Assembly: GCA_947254645.1 (NCBI GenBank)
Contig: CAMYDW010000003.1
Location: 1 to 64,000, forward strand
DNA from: an uncultured Peptococcaceae bacterium
Lineage (GTDB): Bacteria; Bacillota; Peptococcia; Peptococcales; Peptococcaceae
Length of the DNA stretch: 64,000 nt
Direction: 5' to 3'
This document shows positions 52,712 to 62,557 of this stretch, one piece after another (position 1 is the first letter of the stretch; the number at the start of each line of letters is the position of its first letter). The notes below the pieces were generated by a model. That model made no database searches. It saw nothing but the letters and a program-made list of their open reading frames with translations, and had not been told where the DNA came from. A program made the translations under genes and the position numbers.

Positions 52712-52733
52712 ATAGGTTGATGAATGAACCTAT
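52712..52733. promoter_or_regulatory. Dyad between the GH26 and addB promoters
   Basis: ATAGGTT-N8-AACCTAT, just outside the GH26 -35, between the divergent promoters; a possible operator. Confidence 0.35.
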
Positions 52734-52756
52734 TAATTTTATTACACTGCTATATT

Positions 52757-52765
52757 TGCTATAAT
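52757..52765 (+). promoter_or_regulatory. Extended -10 of addB
   Basis: TGCTATAAT with TATAAT at 52760-52765, 34 nt before addB ATG; no clear -35. Confidence 0.55.
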
Positions 52766-52798
52766 ATAGACAAATAAAAAAAGAAAGCAGGTAGTGAC

Positions 52799-55700
52799 AT
52801 GCATTTTTTGATGGCGACCTACAGTATCAATGCCCGAGAGCATATACTAAAAGAATTAAAAGAATGTGTGCGGCAAGGAAAGCGTGCCTATTTAATTGTG
52901 CCAGAGCAATTTACCATGCAAACCGACATTCGTTTGTTTGAGGCACTTGATGTAGAGGTATTGATGGACATCAAGATTAAAAGCTTTAGTTCCTTGGCCA
53001 GAGAGGTCCTTGGCCGATTAGGCGGTTTAAAGATGCCCTATATTCATGAAGGTGGTCGTCGCATGTTGGTACAATATTTATTGAGCCAATACAAAAATGA
53101 CTTGCCTCTTTATGGCAAAGGTTTTGCACAACCTGGGATTTCTGAAAAAATCGTGGAAACCTTAAGCGACTACCGCAAGCTGGATTTAACAGCAGAGAAG
53201 CTATTGGCCCTTTTAGAAGCGGAGGATGTGCCTGCGCTTCTGGCTGAAAAAATCAAGGATATGGCAACCATTCTCAAAGGTTATAGGGATATTTTAGGCG
53301 AGACCCATCTGGATAGTGAAAGTCGATTGAGCCTTTTGGCTGAAAAAATACCCGGCGCGACATGGTTTAAGGATACAGATATCTATATTGATGGCTTTCA
53401 CTCCTTGAGCCAAATGGAATTAGAGGTTGTAAAGGCGCTAGAGGATGTGGGGGCCAATGTCTATGTCTCAATGGTGCTCCCTGAAAAAGCCTTAGGCAAC
53501 ACCACAGGATGGTGGACCTATCATGGGGCTATGGCAACTTCCATGCAATTTTACGAAAGCTTGGTACAGCAAGGCTTGCAAGGGAAAGTGATCGATGTGG
53601 ATGTGGACAAGGACAAGCTGCAGAAGGTGCTCACCTTTTTGACACAGTCCTTATTTTTGTATGAGGATGTTTCTTATACGGAGGCGCAGGAGGTTGTTGC
53701 GCTATGGAAGGCCCCTTATCCATTGATGGAGGTGCAATACATTGCTGGCTATATTCGGAAAATGGTATTAGAAAAAAAATATCGTTATCGCGATTTCCAT
53801 ATTACCACCAATCAACCAGCGACGTATTTTCCGCTTTTTGAGCGTGTCTTTAGACAATATGAATTGCCAGTGTTCATTGATGACCGTAAATCAATGACCA
53901 GTCATTATCTTGTGCAGTTTATGTTGAGAACTTTAGAAATGGTGGCGAGCCATTTTTCTTATCCTGTGGTGTTTTCCTGTTTGAAAACAGGCTTATCTTT
54001 GATGAGCGAAGAAGAAGTCACTGCTTTTGATTATTTTGCCCGTGTTAAGCATTTGCGTGGGGAGATGTACTTTAAGGAAAAATATTTTATCCTCTCTGAG
54101 GAGCAGGTGTTTTCTAAAAAAATGGAAGGCTTGCGTGATCGTCAGCCATTGGCATGGAAAGGCTTTGAAACCTTTAAAGCTGTTTTTAAACCTTTACAAG
54201 AGGATTTAATGGCTGCTGTGACTGTCAAGGATTACGTGACCGTGCTGTACCATTTTATGACCCGACCAGAGTTGCTAGATTGCTTTTATAGGGACAACGA
54301 AGAAAAAAACAACGCCCAGCAGGAGCTGGATGCACAAATTTTAGAGCATATTGTGGCACTTTTTGATCAATTAGTAGAAACCATTGGAGAGATGCCTATT
54401 ACCCTGGAACAGTTTGTTCATATTATCAAAGAAGGAGTTGATGAGAGCAGCTTAGGCATCTTGCCGCCTGCTCAAGATGAAGTGCAAGTGATGCAGCTAT
54501 CACGTGCACGCAGTGGTCGCTGTGCAGTACAAATCATTGTTGGTATGACAGATGTATGGTTGCCAACGACCCATGCAGACAAGACTGTGTTTATGCAAGA
54601 AGAAAAACAGTGGTTGGAAAAAAATGGTGTCCATTTGCCTTCCAATGAGGAACGCATCATTGAGGATGAGGCATTAAGTTTGTATGAGTGTATGGCAAAA
54701 CCAAAGGAAAAGTTGATTTTGTCTTATCCGTTGAGTGACCAAGCGCACAAACCGATGAATGAAAGTATCTTTATACGCAGAACGAAAGAGCTGCTGCCAA
54801 ATTTGGAAGAAAAGAGCTTATTGGCAGATTTTCCGAGTGTGCGTGGTTACTTGGATTGGGAGAGTCTGAAATATACCATGGATTGGATGCGCCGTTATGG
54901 CAAGCTGGAAACCTTAAGTGATGCTCAAATGCATCATTGTCAGGAAATCATGAGCTATTATGCCTATTTTAAGGAAGAACGTCCTCATCTAACGGAATTT
55001 TTGAATCGAGGCTTGCATTACCACAACTTGAGAAACAATTTATCTCCTTCTGTGGCTAGAAAAATTTATAGCAGTATAGAAAAGGATACCATCAGCATCA
55101 GTGAGCTTGAAACATGGCAGAAATGCCCCTATCAGCACTTTGTGAAATATGGCATACGTCCTGAAGAAGACATTGACTACACCTTGCGTGCCGATGAAAC
55201 AGGGACTGTTTTGCATGATTCCTTGAGCCGCCTAACCAAGGATGTCATCGCCCATCCTGAATGGTTGTCTTTAAGTGATGAAGAAATTTTTGCGCAAATG
55301 GATCAATATTTAGAAGAAGGCAGTCAACGATACGTAGAAAGTCAGCGATTGGTCGAAGGGCAAAACAAGGTCATCATGAAAAGGCTGCAACGACAAACTC
55401 GCACTGCAGGCAAGTTCATTTTGAAGCAACTGGGAGAAAGCCGCTTCCAGCCAAAGTTCTATGAGGCTAAATTTGGCACAGATGGTATTTTCCCACCTAT
55501 TGTATTGGAATATGCAGATGGGGAATGTGTGCTCTTAGAAGGCCGTATTGACCGAGTAGATGTATGGCGGCATCAGGCAAAGGATTATGTGCGTGTGATT
55601 GATTACAAGTCGGGCAATAAGGCCTTTAATTTAAGCGATGCCTTTGCAGGATTGGATATGCAGCTATTGCTTTATTTGAGGGCTGTATTAGGATTGACGG

Positions 55701-56167
55701 ATCGTTTCATGCCAGCAGGTATATTTTATTTAAGCATGAAGGATACCTTTATTCAGACAGACACAATAGAGACAGAAAAAATTGAAGAAGAATTTGTCAA
55801 ACATTTGCTGATGGACGGGGTTTTTATTGATGACCCTGATGTGGTAGAGGCCTTGGATAAAAGTGCTAAAGCAGGTGTGCATAGCGTCATTAGAACAGCA
55901 GGCAATTCGAAAAAAAATCCAGACAATAAAGTTTCTGAGCAGGCTTTCTCTGAGCTCTTAGAACACACTGTTCAAATTGCCCTTCAAACAGTACAGGCTG
56001 TGTTAGCAGGCAATATTCAAGTACATCCAGCTAAACAAAGCTGTGACTATTGCACGTATCAAGGGGCTTGTCAATTTGAAGAAAATCGCAATGGCAATCT
56101 CCTTCGTGCAACGGAAAAAATGAGCTGGAAAACCTTTAAAGAAAATTTTGGAAAGGAGGGAAAATAG
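52799..56167 (+). CDS. addB: ATP-dependent helicase-nuclease subunit AddB
   Basis: A 1122-aa AddB homologue. The N-terminus has the family block RAYLIVPEQFTMQTDIRLFE, but where the P-loop GxxGxGKT normally stands the sequence reads MATYSINAREH, so the Walker A is lost. A C-terminal RecB-type nuclease domain is intact (CPYQHF near 775, GRIDRVD near 914 and DYKSG near 934) with the closing Cys set SCDYCTYQGAC for the 4Fe-4S staple. AddAB resects double-strand breaks and recognises Chi. It overlaps no gene and precedes addA by one base. Confidence 0.93.
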   Translation: MHFLMATYSINAREHILKELKECVRQGKRAYLIVPEQFTMQTDIRLFEALDVEVLMDIKIKSFSSLAREVLGRLGGLKMPYIHEGGRRMLVQYLLSQYKNDLPLYGKGFAQPGISEKIVETLSDYRKLDLTAEKLLALLEAEDVPALLAEKIKDMATILKGYRDILGETHLDSESRLSLLAEKIPGATWFKDTDIYIDGFHSLSQMELEVVKALEDVGANVYVSMVLPEKALGNTTGWWTYHGAMATSMQFYESLVQQGLQGKVIDVDVDKDKLQKVLTFLTQSLFLYEDVSYTEAQEVVALWKAPYPLMEVQYIAGYIRKMVLEKKYRYRDFHITTNQPATYFPLFERVFRQYELPVFIDDRKSMTSHYLVQFMLRTLEMVASHFSYPVVFSCLKTGLSLMSEEEVTAFDYFARVKHLRGEMYFKEKYFILSEEQVFSKKMEGLRDRQPLAWKGFETFKAVFKPLQEDLMAAVTVKDYVTVLYHFMTRPELLDCFYRDNEEKNNAQQELDAQILEHIVALFDQLVETIGEMPITLEQFVHIIKEGVDESSLGILPPAQDEVQVMQLSRARSGRCAVQIIVGMTDVWLPTTHADKTVFMQEEKQWLEKNGVHLPSNEERIIEDEALSLYECMAKPKEKLILSYPLSDQAHKPMNESIFIRRTKELLPNLEEKSLLADFPSVRGYLDWESLKYTMDWMRRYGKLETLSDAQMHHCQEIMSYYAYFKEERPHLTEFLNRGLHYHNLRNNLSPSVARKIYSSIEKDTISISELETWQKCPYQHFVKYGIRPEEDIDYTLRADETGTVLHDSLSRLTKDVIAHPEWLSLSDEEIFAQMDQYLEEGSQRYVESQRLVEGQNKVIMKRLQRQTRTAGKFILKQLGESRFQPKFYEAKFGTDGIFPPIVLEYADGECVLLEGRIDRVDVWRHQAKDYVRVIDYKSGNKAFNLSDAFAGLDMQLLLYLRAVLGLTDRFMPAGIFYLSMKDTFIQTDTIETEKIEEEFVKHLLMDGVFIDDPDVVEALDKSAKAGVHSVIRTAGNSKKNPDNKVSEQAFSELLEHTVQIALQTVQAVLAGNIQVHPAKQSCDYCTYQGACQFEENRNGNLLRATEKMSWKTFKENFGKEGK

Positions 56168-56168
56168 G

Positions 56169-59100
56169 ATGGAATATACCCCAAAACAGCAAGAGGCCAT
56201 TGAGAAACGTGGGACAAATCTTTTGATTTCCGCGGCGGCTGGTTCTGGCAAAACCCGTGTATTGGTAGATAGAATCATTCATTTGCTGAAGCATGATGGT
56301 GCGTCGTTGAAGGACATGCTGATTGTGACCTTCACCAATGCAGCGGCAGGAGAAATGAAGGTGCGTCTGCAAGAAGGGCTGCAGCAGGAAATGAAGCAGG
56401 CGGAGACAGAAGACTTGCAGGTGTTTTTGAGAGAGCAGCTGAAGCTGTTGCCGACCAGTCATATTTCCACCATGCATGCTTTTTGTATTGCAGAATTGCG
56501 TCGATATTACCACGTGCTTTCCCTTGATCCAAATTTCAAAATTTTGCCAGCAAGTATGACCAGTATTTTGCAAGAAAATGCCATGGAAGCAACCATGAAT
56601 GCTTTTTATGAATCCGATGATACAGATTTTCAACGACTGGTAGAAGCCTATGGTGGTAAAAACAGTGACCGTAAAATACGTGAACTGATTCAATCCTTGG
56701 CCATACAAATTCAAGCCCATGTGGACCCTTTGGCATGGTTGCATGAGGCGATAGAAGAAATGCATAAGGATCCGAATATTTTATATAGGGAATTATTGCA
56801 GACCGAGATTTTAGATGTGGTAGACATACTCAAAGCACTCTGCGAGCAAGAAAGGGCCCTTCTCTATAGTGTGCCAAGCTTACAAGGTCATGCCCTTAAT
56901 ATCATTGACGACGAGAGCATTGTTCAAGGTTTAGCAAAAGCTGTGCGTCAAGAAAATCCCATCGATCATTTGTTGAAATACTTATCGGAAATCAAAATAG
57001 ACAGAATCAAACCAAACCCTGCCAAAGAGGACGAAGAAGCTATATGTGCCTATCAGCAATATAAAGAGATACGTGACCTTTTTAAAGACACCTTGAAAGG
57101 ACTAGCACCTTTGCAAATATCTGGCGCGCACGCAAGAGTTTGTGCCGATCGTGCGCAAGTCCTTCCGTATCTAAAAGCCCTTGAAAAGCTTGTGACAGTA
57201 TATTTAGAGCATTATCAAGACGCCAAACGCCGTAAGGATGGGGTAGACTTCAATGACCTTGAGCATCTTTTTTTGAAGCTGCTGGAGGATGAAGCCACCC
57301 ATGAAAGTATTAGGGCAGAGGTGCAATATATTTTCTTTGATGAATATCAAGATGCCAATCCCATTCAAGAAGCGATTATTGAAGCCTTATCAAACGAGGA
57401 CAAGCTGTTCTTTGTCGGGGATGTGAAGCAGGCGATTTATCGTTTTCGTCTGGCAGACCCGAATATTTTCAATACAAGGTATGCGAAGTATCGTGAAAAA
57501 GAAGGCGGCGAACTGATTTTTTTAGCAGAAAATTTCCGTTCACGACAAGAAATCATCAACTTTTGCAATGCCCTCTTTGAACCCTTGATGACGCCAAAGC
57601 TGGGTGAAGTGGATTATAAGGAAGAAGGGCAGGCACTTATTTGTGGTGCAGAGAAAATGCCCTTGGAGGACGCCGTACAATGTGTTGGTGTTTCTGTGAG
57701 TGAAGGAGTGGAAACTCCCTATCATTTAGAAGCTCTTTGGATTGCTGAGGAAATTCAACGATTGGTAGAAAGTGGCCTTTATCAATACAGTGATATGGCT
57801 ATTTTGATGCGCTCGCCAAGAGCGAGCCTGCAACCCTTTGAAGAGGTTTTTAAACTCAAAAAAATTCCTTTGTATGCCGATAACAGTGATATCAGCTTTA
57901 AAAAACTTGAAGTGCGCTTGTTTACTGCCATGTTGACTGTTTTAAACAATGATGAACTGGATCAGCCATTATTAACAACGCTGTTATCCCCTTTTGGTGG
58001 ATTGAATGATGAAGAAGTGGCCCTGATTCGCGTTTTTTCTGAGAGTGGGAGCTTTGCAAAAGCGGTCCAAGCTTATCGTGAAAGGGGCGACAACAAAGTG
58101 CTCTGTGAAAAATTAGAGCACTTTTATGGCAAGCTTTCTGAGTGGCGAAAAGCCCTTCGCTATGAACGTCTTGAGCATGTGGCGATGATGATTCTTGAAG
58201 AGAGCGGCTATGGGGCCTTTCTTTTAGGGATGGAAGAGGGTGTTGAAGCCTATGAAAATGTTCTGGCCTTCATGGAACTCATCATGGATTATGAAAAAAA
58301 TCAGTCGTATGGTTTGCCAGGTTTTTTGTATTATTTAGAAATGCTCGAAAAAAGAAACATGGACAATCAAGAACGTGGCATCGCCCTTGCTGAAAATGAT
58401 GGCTTTGTGCGATTGATGAGTTTTCATAAAAGTAAGGGGCTTGGCTTCAAAGTGGTATTCTTGCCAGATCTCAAGCGCAAGTTTAATTTTAGCGATTCTC
58501 ACAAGACTCTCCTTGTCGATAAAGCCCTGGGCCTTGCTATGCAAGTGGTGGATTTGGAAAATAATACCAAGCACACACCCTTTGAAGCTAAATTGATGGC
58601 TCTGAAAAAAAATAATGAAACCCGTTCTGAAGAAGTGCGCCTGCTGTATGTGGCATTGACACGTGCCATGGATCGGCTATATTTGGTGACTGCTATTACA
58701 GATAAAATGCTGGTGGACGATTGGCAGAAAGATCATCACACCCTTGCTCATATTGGTTATTTGAAGCAAGGAATGAACTATTATCAATGGCTGCAACTTT
58801 GCATGAACGATCCTTCAACAAAGCTTTATAGGGGCGTGGATAAGCCCCTCTATCAATTAAAACATGTCGTTTTAGACGAAGCAGTGCAAGCCCTTAATCA
58901 ACAAGGAGAGACCTTTCAGCTGCCAGCTGTTCAGTGCAATGAAGAGATGGTGGAGGATATTAAGTCGCAGTTTTCAACAGACTATGATTATCTGGCAGAT
59001 ACCAAGAAACCCTTTAAAAAGACGGTATCTGAGCTGACGAAGGGCAACGATCATCATCCAGCTTATATCAAAAAATGGCCGAAGCTTTATGCCGAGCCAG

Positions 59101-59615
59101 CCCCTCACAATCGAGCAGTGACACCAGTACCATTGTTTTTACAAGAGCATGTTTCTTTGACTGGTGCCGCTTTTGGCACCTTGATGCATCAGGTGGTGCA
59201 ACTCATTCCTTTTGCCCCGCATTCTCGAGAGGATATCGAGAAAATATTGGCGACGCTGTATCAAGCATTCTTCTTTACAGAAGAGGAATTTGAGGCCATT
59301 GATTTAGATATGCTAGAGGGCTTCTATCAAAGTGATTTTGTTAAAGCGGTGCATGAGCGGGCATTGTCCATTGAAAGTGAAGTGTCATTTACCCTGAAGC
59401 TAGAGGATATGATGGTAGATGGTCAGATAGATTTATTCTTTGAAACGGTCGATGGCTATGAAATTATTGACTTTAAAACAGACCGTGATATTCATCCAGG
59501 GTTTTATGAACAACAGTTGGCGATGTATGCAGAGGCGCTATCCGCAGCACGTGGCAAGCCAGTGGTCAAAAAATGGCTTTATTGGTTGAGACACCAAGTG
59601 GCCTCTGAATTATAA
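56169..59615 (+). CDS. addA: ATP-dependent helicase-nuclease subunit AddA
   Basis: An 1148-aa UvrD-type helicase with a C-terminal RecB-like nuclease. Walker A SAAAGSGKTR is at residues 21-30, Walker B DEYQDANPIQ near 400, motif VI VRLLYVALTRAMDR, and nuclease motif IIDFKTDRD near 1105. All key residues for the helicase and nuclease look intact, so AddA can act as the sole motor of the complex. ATG at 56169 has GGAGGG 8 nt upstream; the upstream ATG at 56148 lies inside the end of addB. It is the second gene of the addBA operon. Confidence 0.96.
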   Translation: MEYTPKQQEAIEKRGTNLLISAAAGSGKTRVLVDRIIHLLKHDGASLKDMLIVTFTNAAAGEMKVRLQEGLQQEMKQAETEDLQVFLREQLKLLPTSHISTMHAFCIAELRRYYHVLSLDPNFKILPASMTSILQENAMEATMNAFYESDDTDFQRLVEAYGGKNSDRKIRELIQSLAIQIQAHVDPLAWLHEAIEEMHKDPNILYRELLQTEILDVVDILKALCEQERALLYSVPSLQGHALNIIDDESIVQGLAKAVRQENPIDHLLKYLSEIKIDRIKPNPAKEDEEAICAYQQYKEIRDLFKDTLKGLAPLQISGAHARVCADRAQVLPYLKALEKLVTVYLEHYQDAKRRKDGVDFNDLEHLFLKLLEDEATHESIRAEVQYIFFDEYQDANPIQEAIIEALSNEDKLFFVGDVKQAIYRFRLADPNIFNTRYAKYREKEGGELIFLAENFRSRQEIINFCNALFEPLMTPKLGEVDYKEEGQALICGAEKMPLEDAVQCVGVSVSEGVETPYHLEALWIAEEIQRLVESGLYQYSDMAILMRSPRASLQPFEEVFKLKKIPLYADNSDISFKKLEVRLFTAMLTVLNNDELDQPLLTTLLSPFGGLNDEEVALIRVFSESGSFAKAVQAYRERGDNKVLCEKLEHFYGKLSEWRKALRYERLEHVAMMILEESGYGAFLLGMEEGVEAYENVLAFMELIMDYEKNQSYGLPGFLYYLEMLEKRNMDNQERGIALAENDGFVRLMSFHKSKGLGFKVVFLPDLKRKFNFSDSHKTLLVDKALGLAMQVVDLENNTKHTPFEAKLMALKKNNETRSEEVRLLYVALTRAMDRLYLVTAITDKMLVDDWQKDHHTLAHIGYLKQGMNYYQWLQLCMNDPSTKLYRGVDKPLYQLKHVVLDEAVQALNQQGETFQLPAVQCNEEMVEDIKSQFSTDYDYLADTKKPFKKTVSELTKGNDHHPAYIKKWPKLYAEPAPHNRAVTPVPLFLQEHVSLTGAAFGTLMHQVVQLIPFAPHSREDIEKILATLYQAFFFTEEEFEAIDLDMLEGFYQSDFVKAVHERALSIESEVSFTLKLEDMMVDGQIDLFFETVDGYEIIDFKTDRDIHPGFYEQQLAMYAEALSAARGKPVVKKWLYWLRHQVASEL

Positions 59616-59673
59616 ACAAAGGTGCTTTGTTTGCCGATAAGGAGGGAAAGACAATTCAAGGGAAAAAGGATAG

Positions 59674-59796
59674 AAAAAAGCTTGCGAAGCCCTGTGGGCA
59701 GAGGAATCCATCGGTGAACCGATTTATCCTGAACATGATGCACGTTATCTTGAGGAGTGTCTGGAGAATTTAAAAGAAAAGCATATTTTTCTGTAA
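59674..59796 (+). pseudogene. 3' remnant of an unknown small gene
   Basis: A 40-codon frame without a start codon, reading ACEALWAEESIGEPIYPEHD and ending LKEKHIFL, then TAA. A ribosome site AAGGAGGG at 59639-59646 lies upstream in another frame, which suggests a frameshifted or eroded gene. The composition (acidic helix, PIYPEHDARYLEE) looks coding. Nothing else is seen in this 215-base gap. Confidence 0.35.
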
Positions 59797-59802
59797 ATAA
59801 AA

Positions 59803-59832
59803 AAAGACCATCTTAGAAGATGGTCTTTTTTT
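59803..59832. terminator. Bidirectional terminator, addA side / EamA gene
   Basis: AAAGACCATCTT / AAGATGGTCTTT stem with T run on the plus strand and A run on the minus side. Confidence 0.88.
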
Positions 59833-60724
59833 ATTGGTTATTTTGTGGCGAAAGGGTGATGACAAGAACAGCAATGAGAATAATCACCATGCCAATGATA
59901 TCATAGAGACTAAACTGTGTGCCGACCCACAGATAAGAAAATATACTTGCGGCAATAGGCTCAATGCAACAGATGATGCTGGCATTGACGGGGCCTATTT
60001 GGCTGACCCCAGATAAAAAAGCAGTAAAAGAAAAAACCGTGCCAATCAGCACCAAGCCTATAAAGGTCAGACAAGCATCGAGGGTAAGGTGCGGTTGATA
60101 GTGGATGGGCATTGTGAGTAAAAAGAGCACAATGCCACCAAAAAACATTGCCCAGCCAGTGATGGTCATGCTTCCCCAACGGCGAGTGATTTGTACTGGA
60201 ATGATATCGTGCACAGCCAAGAAAATAGCAGAGAGAATGCCCCAAAAGAGCCCTTCTTGAGAAATAATGAGGCTATCCATACGACCATGTGTGGCGATGA
60301 GAAAGGCGCCGATGACCATCCCTAAAAGAGAGGTGCTTTCCTTCCAAGAGGGGAAGCGACGCATCAGTGTACAGACATACAGCAATACAAAGGCGGGCCC
60401 TGTATATTGTAAGACGGTAGCAGTACCTGAATTGGTGCATTTAATGGCTGTCAAATAGGTATATTGTACAGCCATCATCCCAAAAACACTGAACAACAAT
60501 AGTATCGGCAAGTCTTTTTTGTCTTTAAGAATACCAAAAAGGGACGCTTTTTGGCCACGCAGCAAACCGATGAGAATCAAAATAGTGCCTGCACTTAAAA
60601 GTCTTACAGATGTCAGCCATTCGCCATTTGTCTGATAGGCTTTGAAAAGATGCTCGCTACAAGTGCCTGAGAAGCCCCAACCAATGGCGGCTGCGATGGT
60701 GAGAAAGAGATATTTTTTTTGCAT
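59831..60724 (-). CDS. EamA/DMT family transporter (intact)
   Basis: A 297-aa protein with ten likely membrane helices in two EamA repeats: the N-terminal AAAIGWGFSGTCSEHLF and the mid block TNSGTATVLQYTGPAFVLLY are typical. The substrate is unknown; the family exports amino acids or metabolites. It starts 15 nt after the deacetylase-like gene on the same strand, with GGAG upstream of the ATG, so they may be cotranscribed. Confidence 0.9.
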   Translation of the reverse strand: MQKKYLFLTIAAAIGWGFSGTCSEHLFKAYQTNGEWLTSVRLLSAGTILILIGLLRGQKASLFGILKDKKDLPILLLFSVFGMMAVQYTYLTAIKCTNSGTATVLQYTGPAFVLLYVCTLMRRFPSWKESTSLLGMVIGAFLIATHGRMDSLIISQEGLFWGILSAIFLAVHDIIPVQITRRWGSMTITGWAMFFGGIVLFLLTMPIHYQPHLTLDACLTFIGLVLIGTVFSFTAFLSGVSQIGPVNASIICCIEPIAASIFSYLWVGTQFSLYDIIGMVIILIAVLVITLSPQNNQ

Positions 60725-60739
60725 AAGGACTCCTTTGAG

Positions 60740-61669
60740 TTATTGATCGGTGTTAATGAGACGAAGAAAATCCTTCATTTCATAATGGTCATTAATCGTG
60801 TACCTGCTGAGGTGAAAAGGATCGACACCAGCCTTTAAATTATTGGCGTGGGTGCTATTTGTATCAAAGGCCAACTGTAGAGAAGCGGCTTGTAATGCGC
60901 TGGTTGTATAGTCGTTATACATTCCTCGTGGATAAGCAAGGGCGATAATAGGGGTATCGGTAATTTTACTGAGGCGTTGATTATTTTTCTTTAAATCTTC
61001 TGTGATACGGGTTAGATACCCATTGTTATCTTCGTTGTCCTTATAATCAACAAAAGGATAGATGGTTTCTCCGTTTAAATTTATGAGAGAGGAATAACTG
61101 TAGTAGGTTTCACTTTGAATATTAATCAACCCACTATCTACCATGGTTTGAATATCCTTCCAGGTGAGGAGCTCACTGTCATAATTATAATGATAATCAA
61201 CATGGTAACCGATGACATTGACGGTGGCCTTTGCACCATATTTTTGTAGAATCGGGAAGGCGTCCTTGTAAACAGATTTGTAGCAGTCATCAAAGGTTAG
61301 CAATATGGGATTTTGCGGCAGTTCCTTGCCTTTGTAAATGGCTTCAGCCAATTCATTTGGTGTAATGAAGGTATAGCCAATCTCGGTCATGGTTTTGATT
61401 TGTTCTTCAAAATCAGCGATGGTTACGCCCTCTTCTTTGGCGTTATTAGGCAATAAATTATAATAAGTGAGTATTGGCACACGTGTGTTGCCAGGAATGA
61501 CTATCTTGGCAAGCTGCTTCACATCTAATTCTTTTCTAAAATATTGATTAATTGCAGAGGAATAAAGTTGTTTTGGAGATTGGTGAAACATTACATAAGG
61601 GAGTAAGCTTGCTAAAAGGAGGCTGCCAATGAGCAGTCCAACAAGAAAATATTTCACCGTTTTGTACAT
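60740..61669 (-). CDS. NodB-fold polysaccharide deacetylase-like protein, probably inactive
   Basis: A 309-aa protein with an N-terminal membrane anchor (about residues 8-26) and a NodB-like domain: LLTFDDCYKS keeps both Asp, and LAYPRGMYN is the family's Tyr-Pro motif. The metal histidines are gone: the usual YHH-type motif reads TYYNLL and the SHTxxH motif reads SETYYSY (186-192). It therefore probably binds, or acts on, a glycan without the zinc-dependent mechanism. ATG at 61669 is chosen with AGAAGGG upstream; the frame extends 15 codons further without a site. It is divergent from the DUF3267-like gene. Confidence 0.8.
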   Translation of the reverse strand: MYKTVKYFLVGLLIGSLLLASLLPYVMFHQSPKQLYSSAINQYFRKELDVKQLAKIVIPGNTRVPILTYYNLLPNNAKEEGVTIADFEEQIKTMTEIGYTFITPNELAEAIYKGKELPQNPILLTFDDCYKSVYKDAFPILQKYGAKATVNVIGYHVDYHYNYDSELLTWKDIQTMVDSGLINIQSETYYSYSSLINLNGETIYPFVDYKDNEDNNGYLTRITEDLKKNNQRLSKITDTPIIALAYPRGMYNDYTTSALQAASLQLAFDTNSTHANNLKAGVDPFHLSRYTINDHYEMKDFLRLINTDQ

Positions 61670-61763
61670 GCTTGTCCCTTCTTTCTCAAAATGATAAAAT
61701 AGTATAAATCTCATATATCATAACAAATTTGTCAAGACAATAAAAGTGAAAAGGAAGAGGGAT

Positions 61764-62381
61764 ATGTCAATTCGCTGGAAAGGCGCTTTAGAGGATTTTT
61801 CGCAACTGGAGCAGGGACAACTACCACAACAAGCTGTTCAAGTAGAAGAACCAGATGACCTAGAAGAAGTCTTAAGACAATCATTAAAAACAAATCAAGG
61901 TATTTTGATTACCTCGCTTCTTTTGATTATTGTGCGCTTAGTCATTGTGCCAGCCCATGCATCTTATGAGCTGGGGATGAGTTTATTTGTCTTTTTTTCA
62001 GGAACGATAAGCATCTATTTTCTTTTGATGTTTGTCCATGAATGGTTGCACGCCATCTGCTATCCTATTAAAAGCGAAAAGCAGATATGGATTTATCAAT
62101 TTCAAGCCTTGTTGGTGCATTGCTCAGCGCCAGTGAGCAAACAACGATTTATCTTCATGTTGTTGCTTCCTGTGACTGTCCTTGGTTTTATTCCCTTTGT
62201 GGCATGGCTCTTTCTGGCTCCTTATATGTCCTTTGGCGTTTCGCTTATTTGGATGATCGAATCATGGTTGATGATTTTTGGTGGTATTGGCGATCTCTAC
62301 AATCTACGGAATATTGTCGCACAAGTGCCGAAATCAGCTTCTGTTTTTAACTATGGCCTTCATACCTTTTGGCTTTTATAA
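61764..62381 (+). CDS. DUF3267-like membrane zincin peptidase
   Basis: A 205-aa membrane protein: hydrophilic N-terminus, then about four helices. The metal-type motif HEWLHA (in LMFVHEWLHAICYP, near residue 100) matches the HExxH core of DUF3267/putative zincin peptidases. Function is unproven; the family is proposed to be site-2-protease-like. ATG at 61764 has GGAAGAGG upstream; the ATG at 61746 lacks one. Confidence 0.78.
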   Translation: MSIRWKGALEDFSQLEQGQLPQQAVQVEEPDDLEEVLRQSLKTNQGILITSLLLIIVRLVIVPAHASYELGMSLFVFFSGTISIYFLLMFVHEWLHAICYPIKSEKQIWIYQFQALLVHCSAPVSKQRFIFMLLLPVTVLGFIPFVAWLFLAPYMSFGVSLIWMIESWLMIFGGIGDLYNLRNIVAQVPKSASVFNYGLHTFWLL

Positions 62382-62392
62382 AAGCAAAATAC

Positions 62393-62427
62393 AACAGCCT
62401 TCCCTATTGTGGGACGGCTGTTTTTTT
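62393..62427 (+). terminator. Terminator of the DUF3267-like gene
   Basis: AACAGCC / GGCTGTT outer stem with an inner CCC/GGG stem, then seven T. Confidence 0.85.
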
Positions 62428-62557
62428 ATATCGCTTTCAGGAGGATGGCTGCATAAGAGTGCCCACATAGCATATAAGATATTAAAGCAGTGAAATAGGT
62501 ATGCTTATTAATAGATAAGAAACCATCGATTAATAATGAAAAATGGGGGAGCACCAT

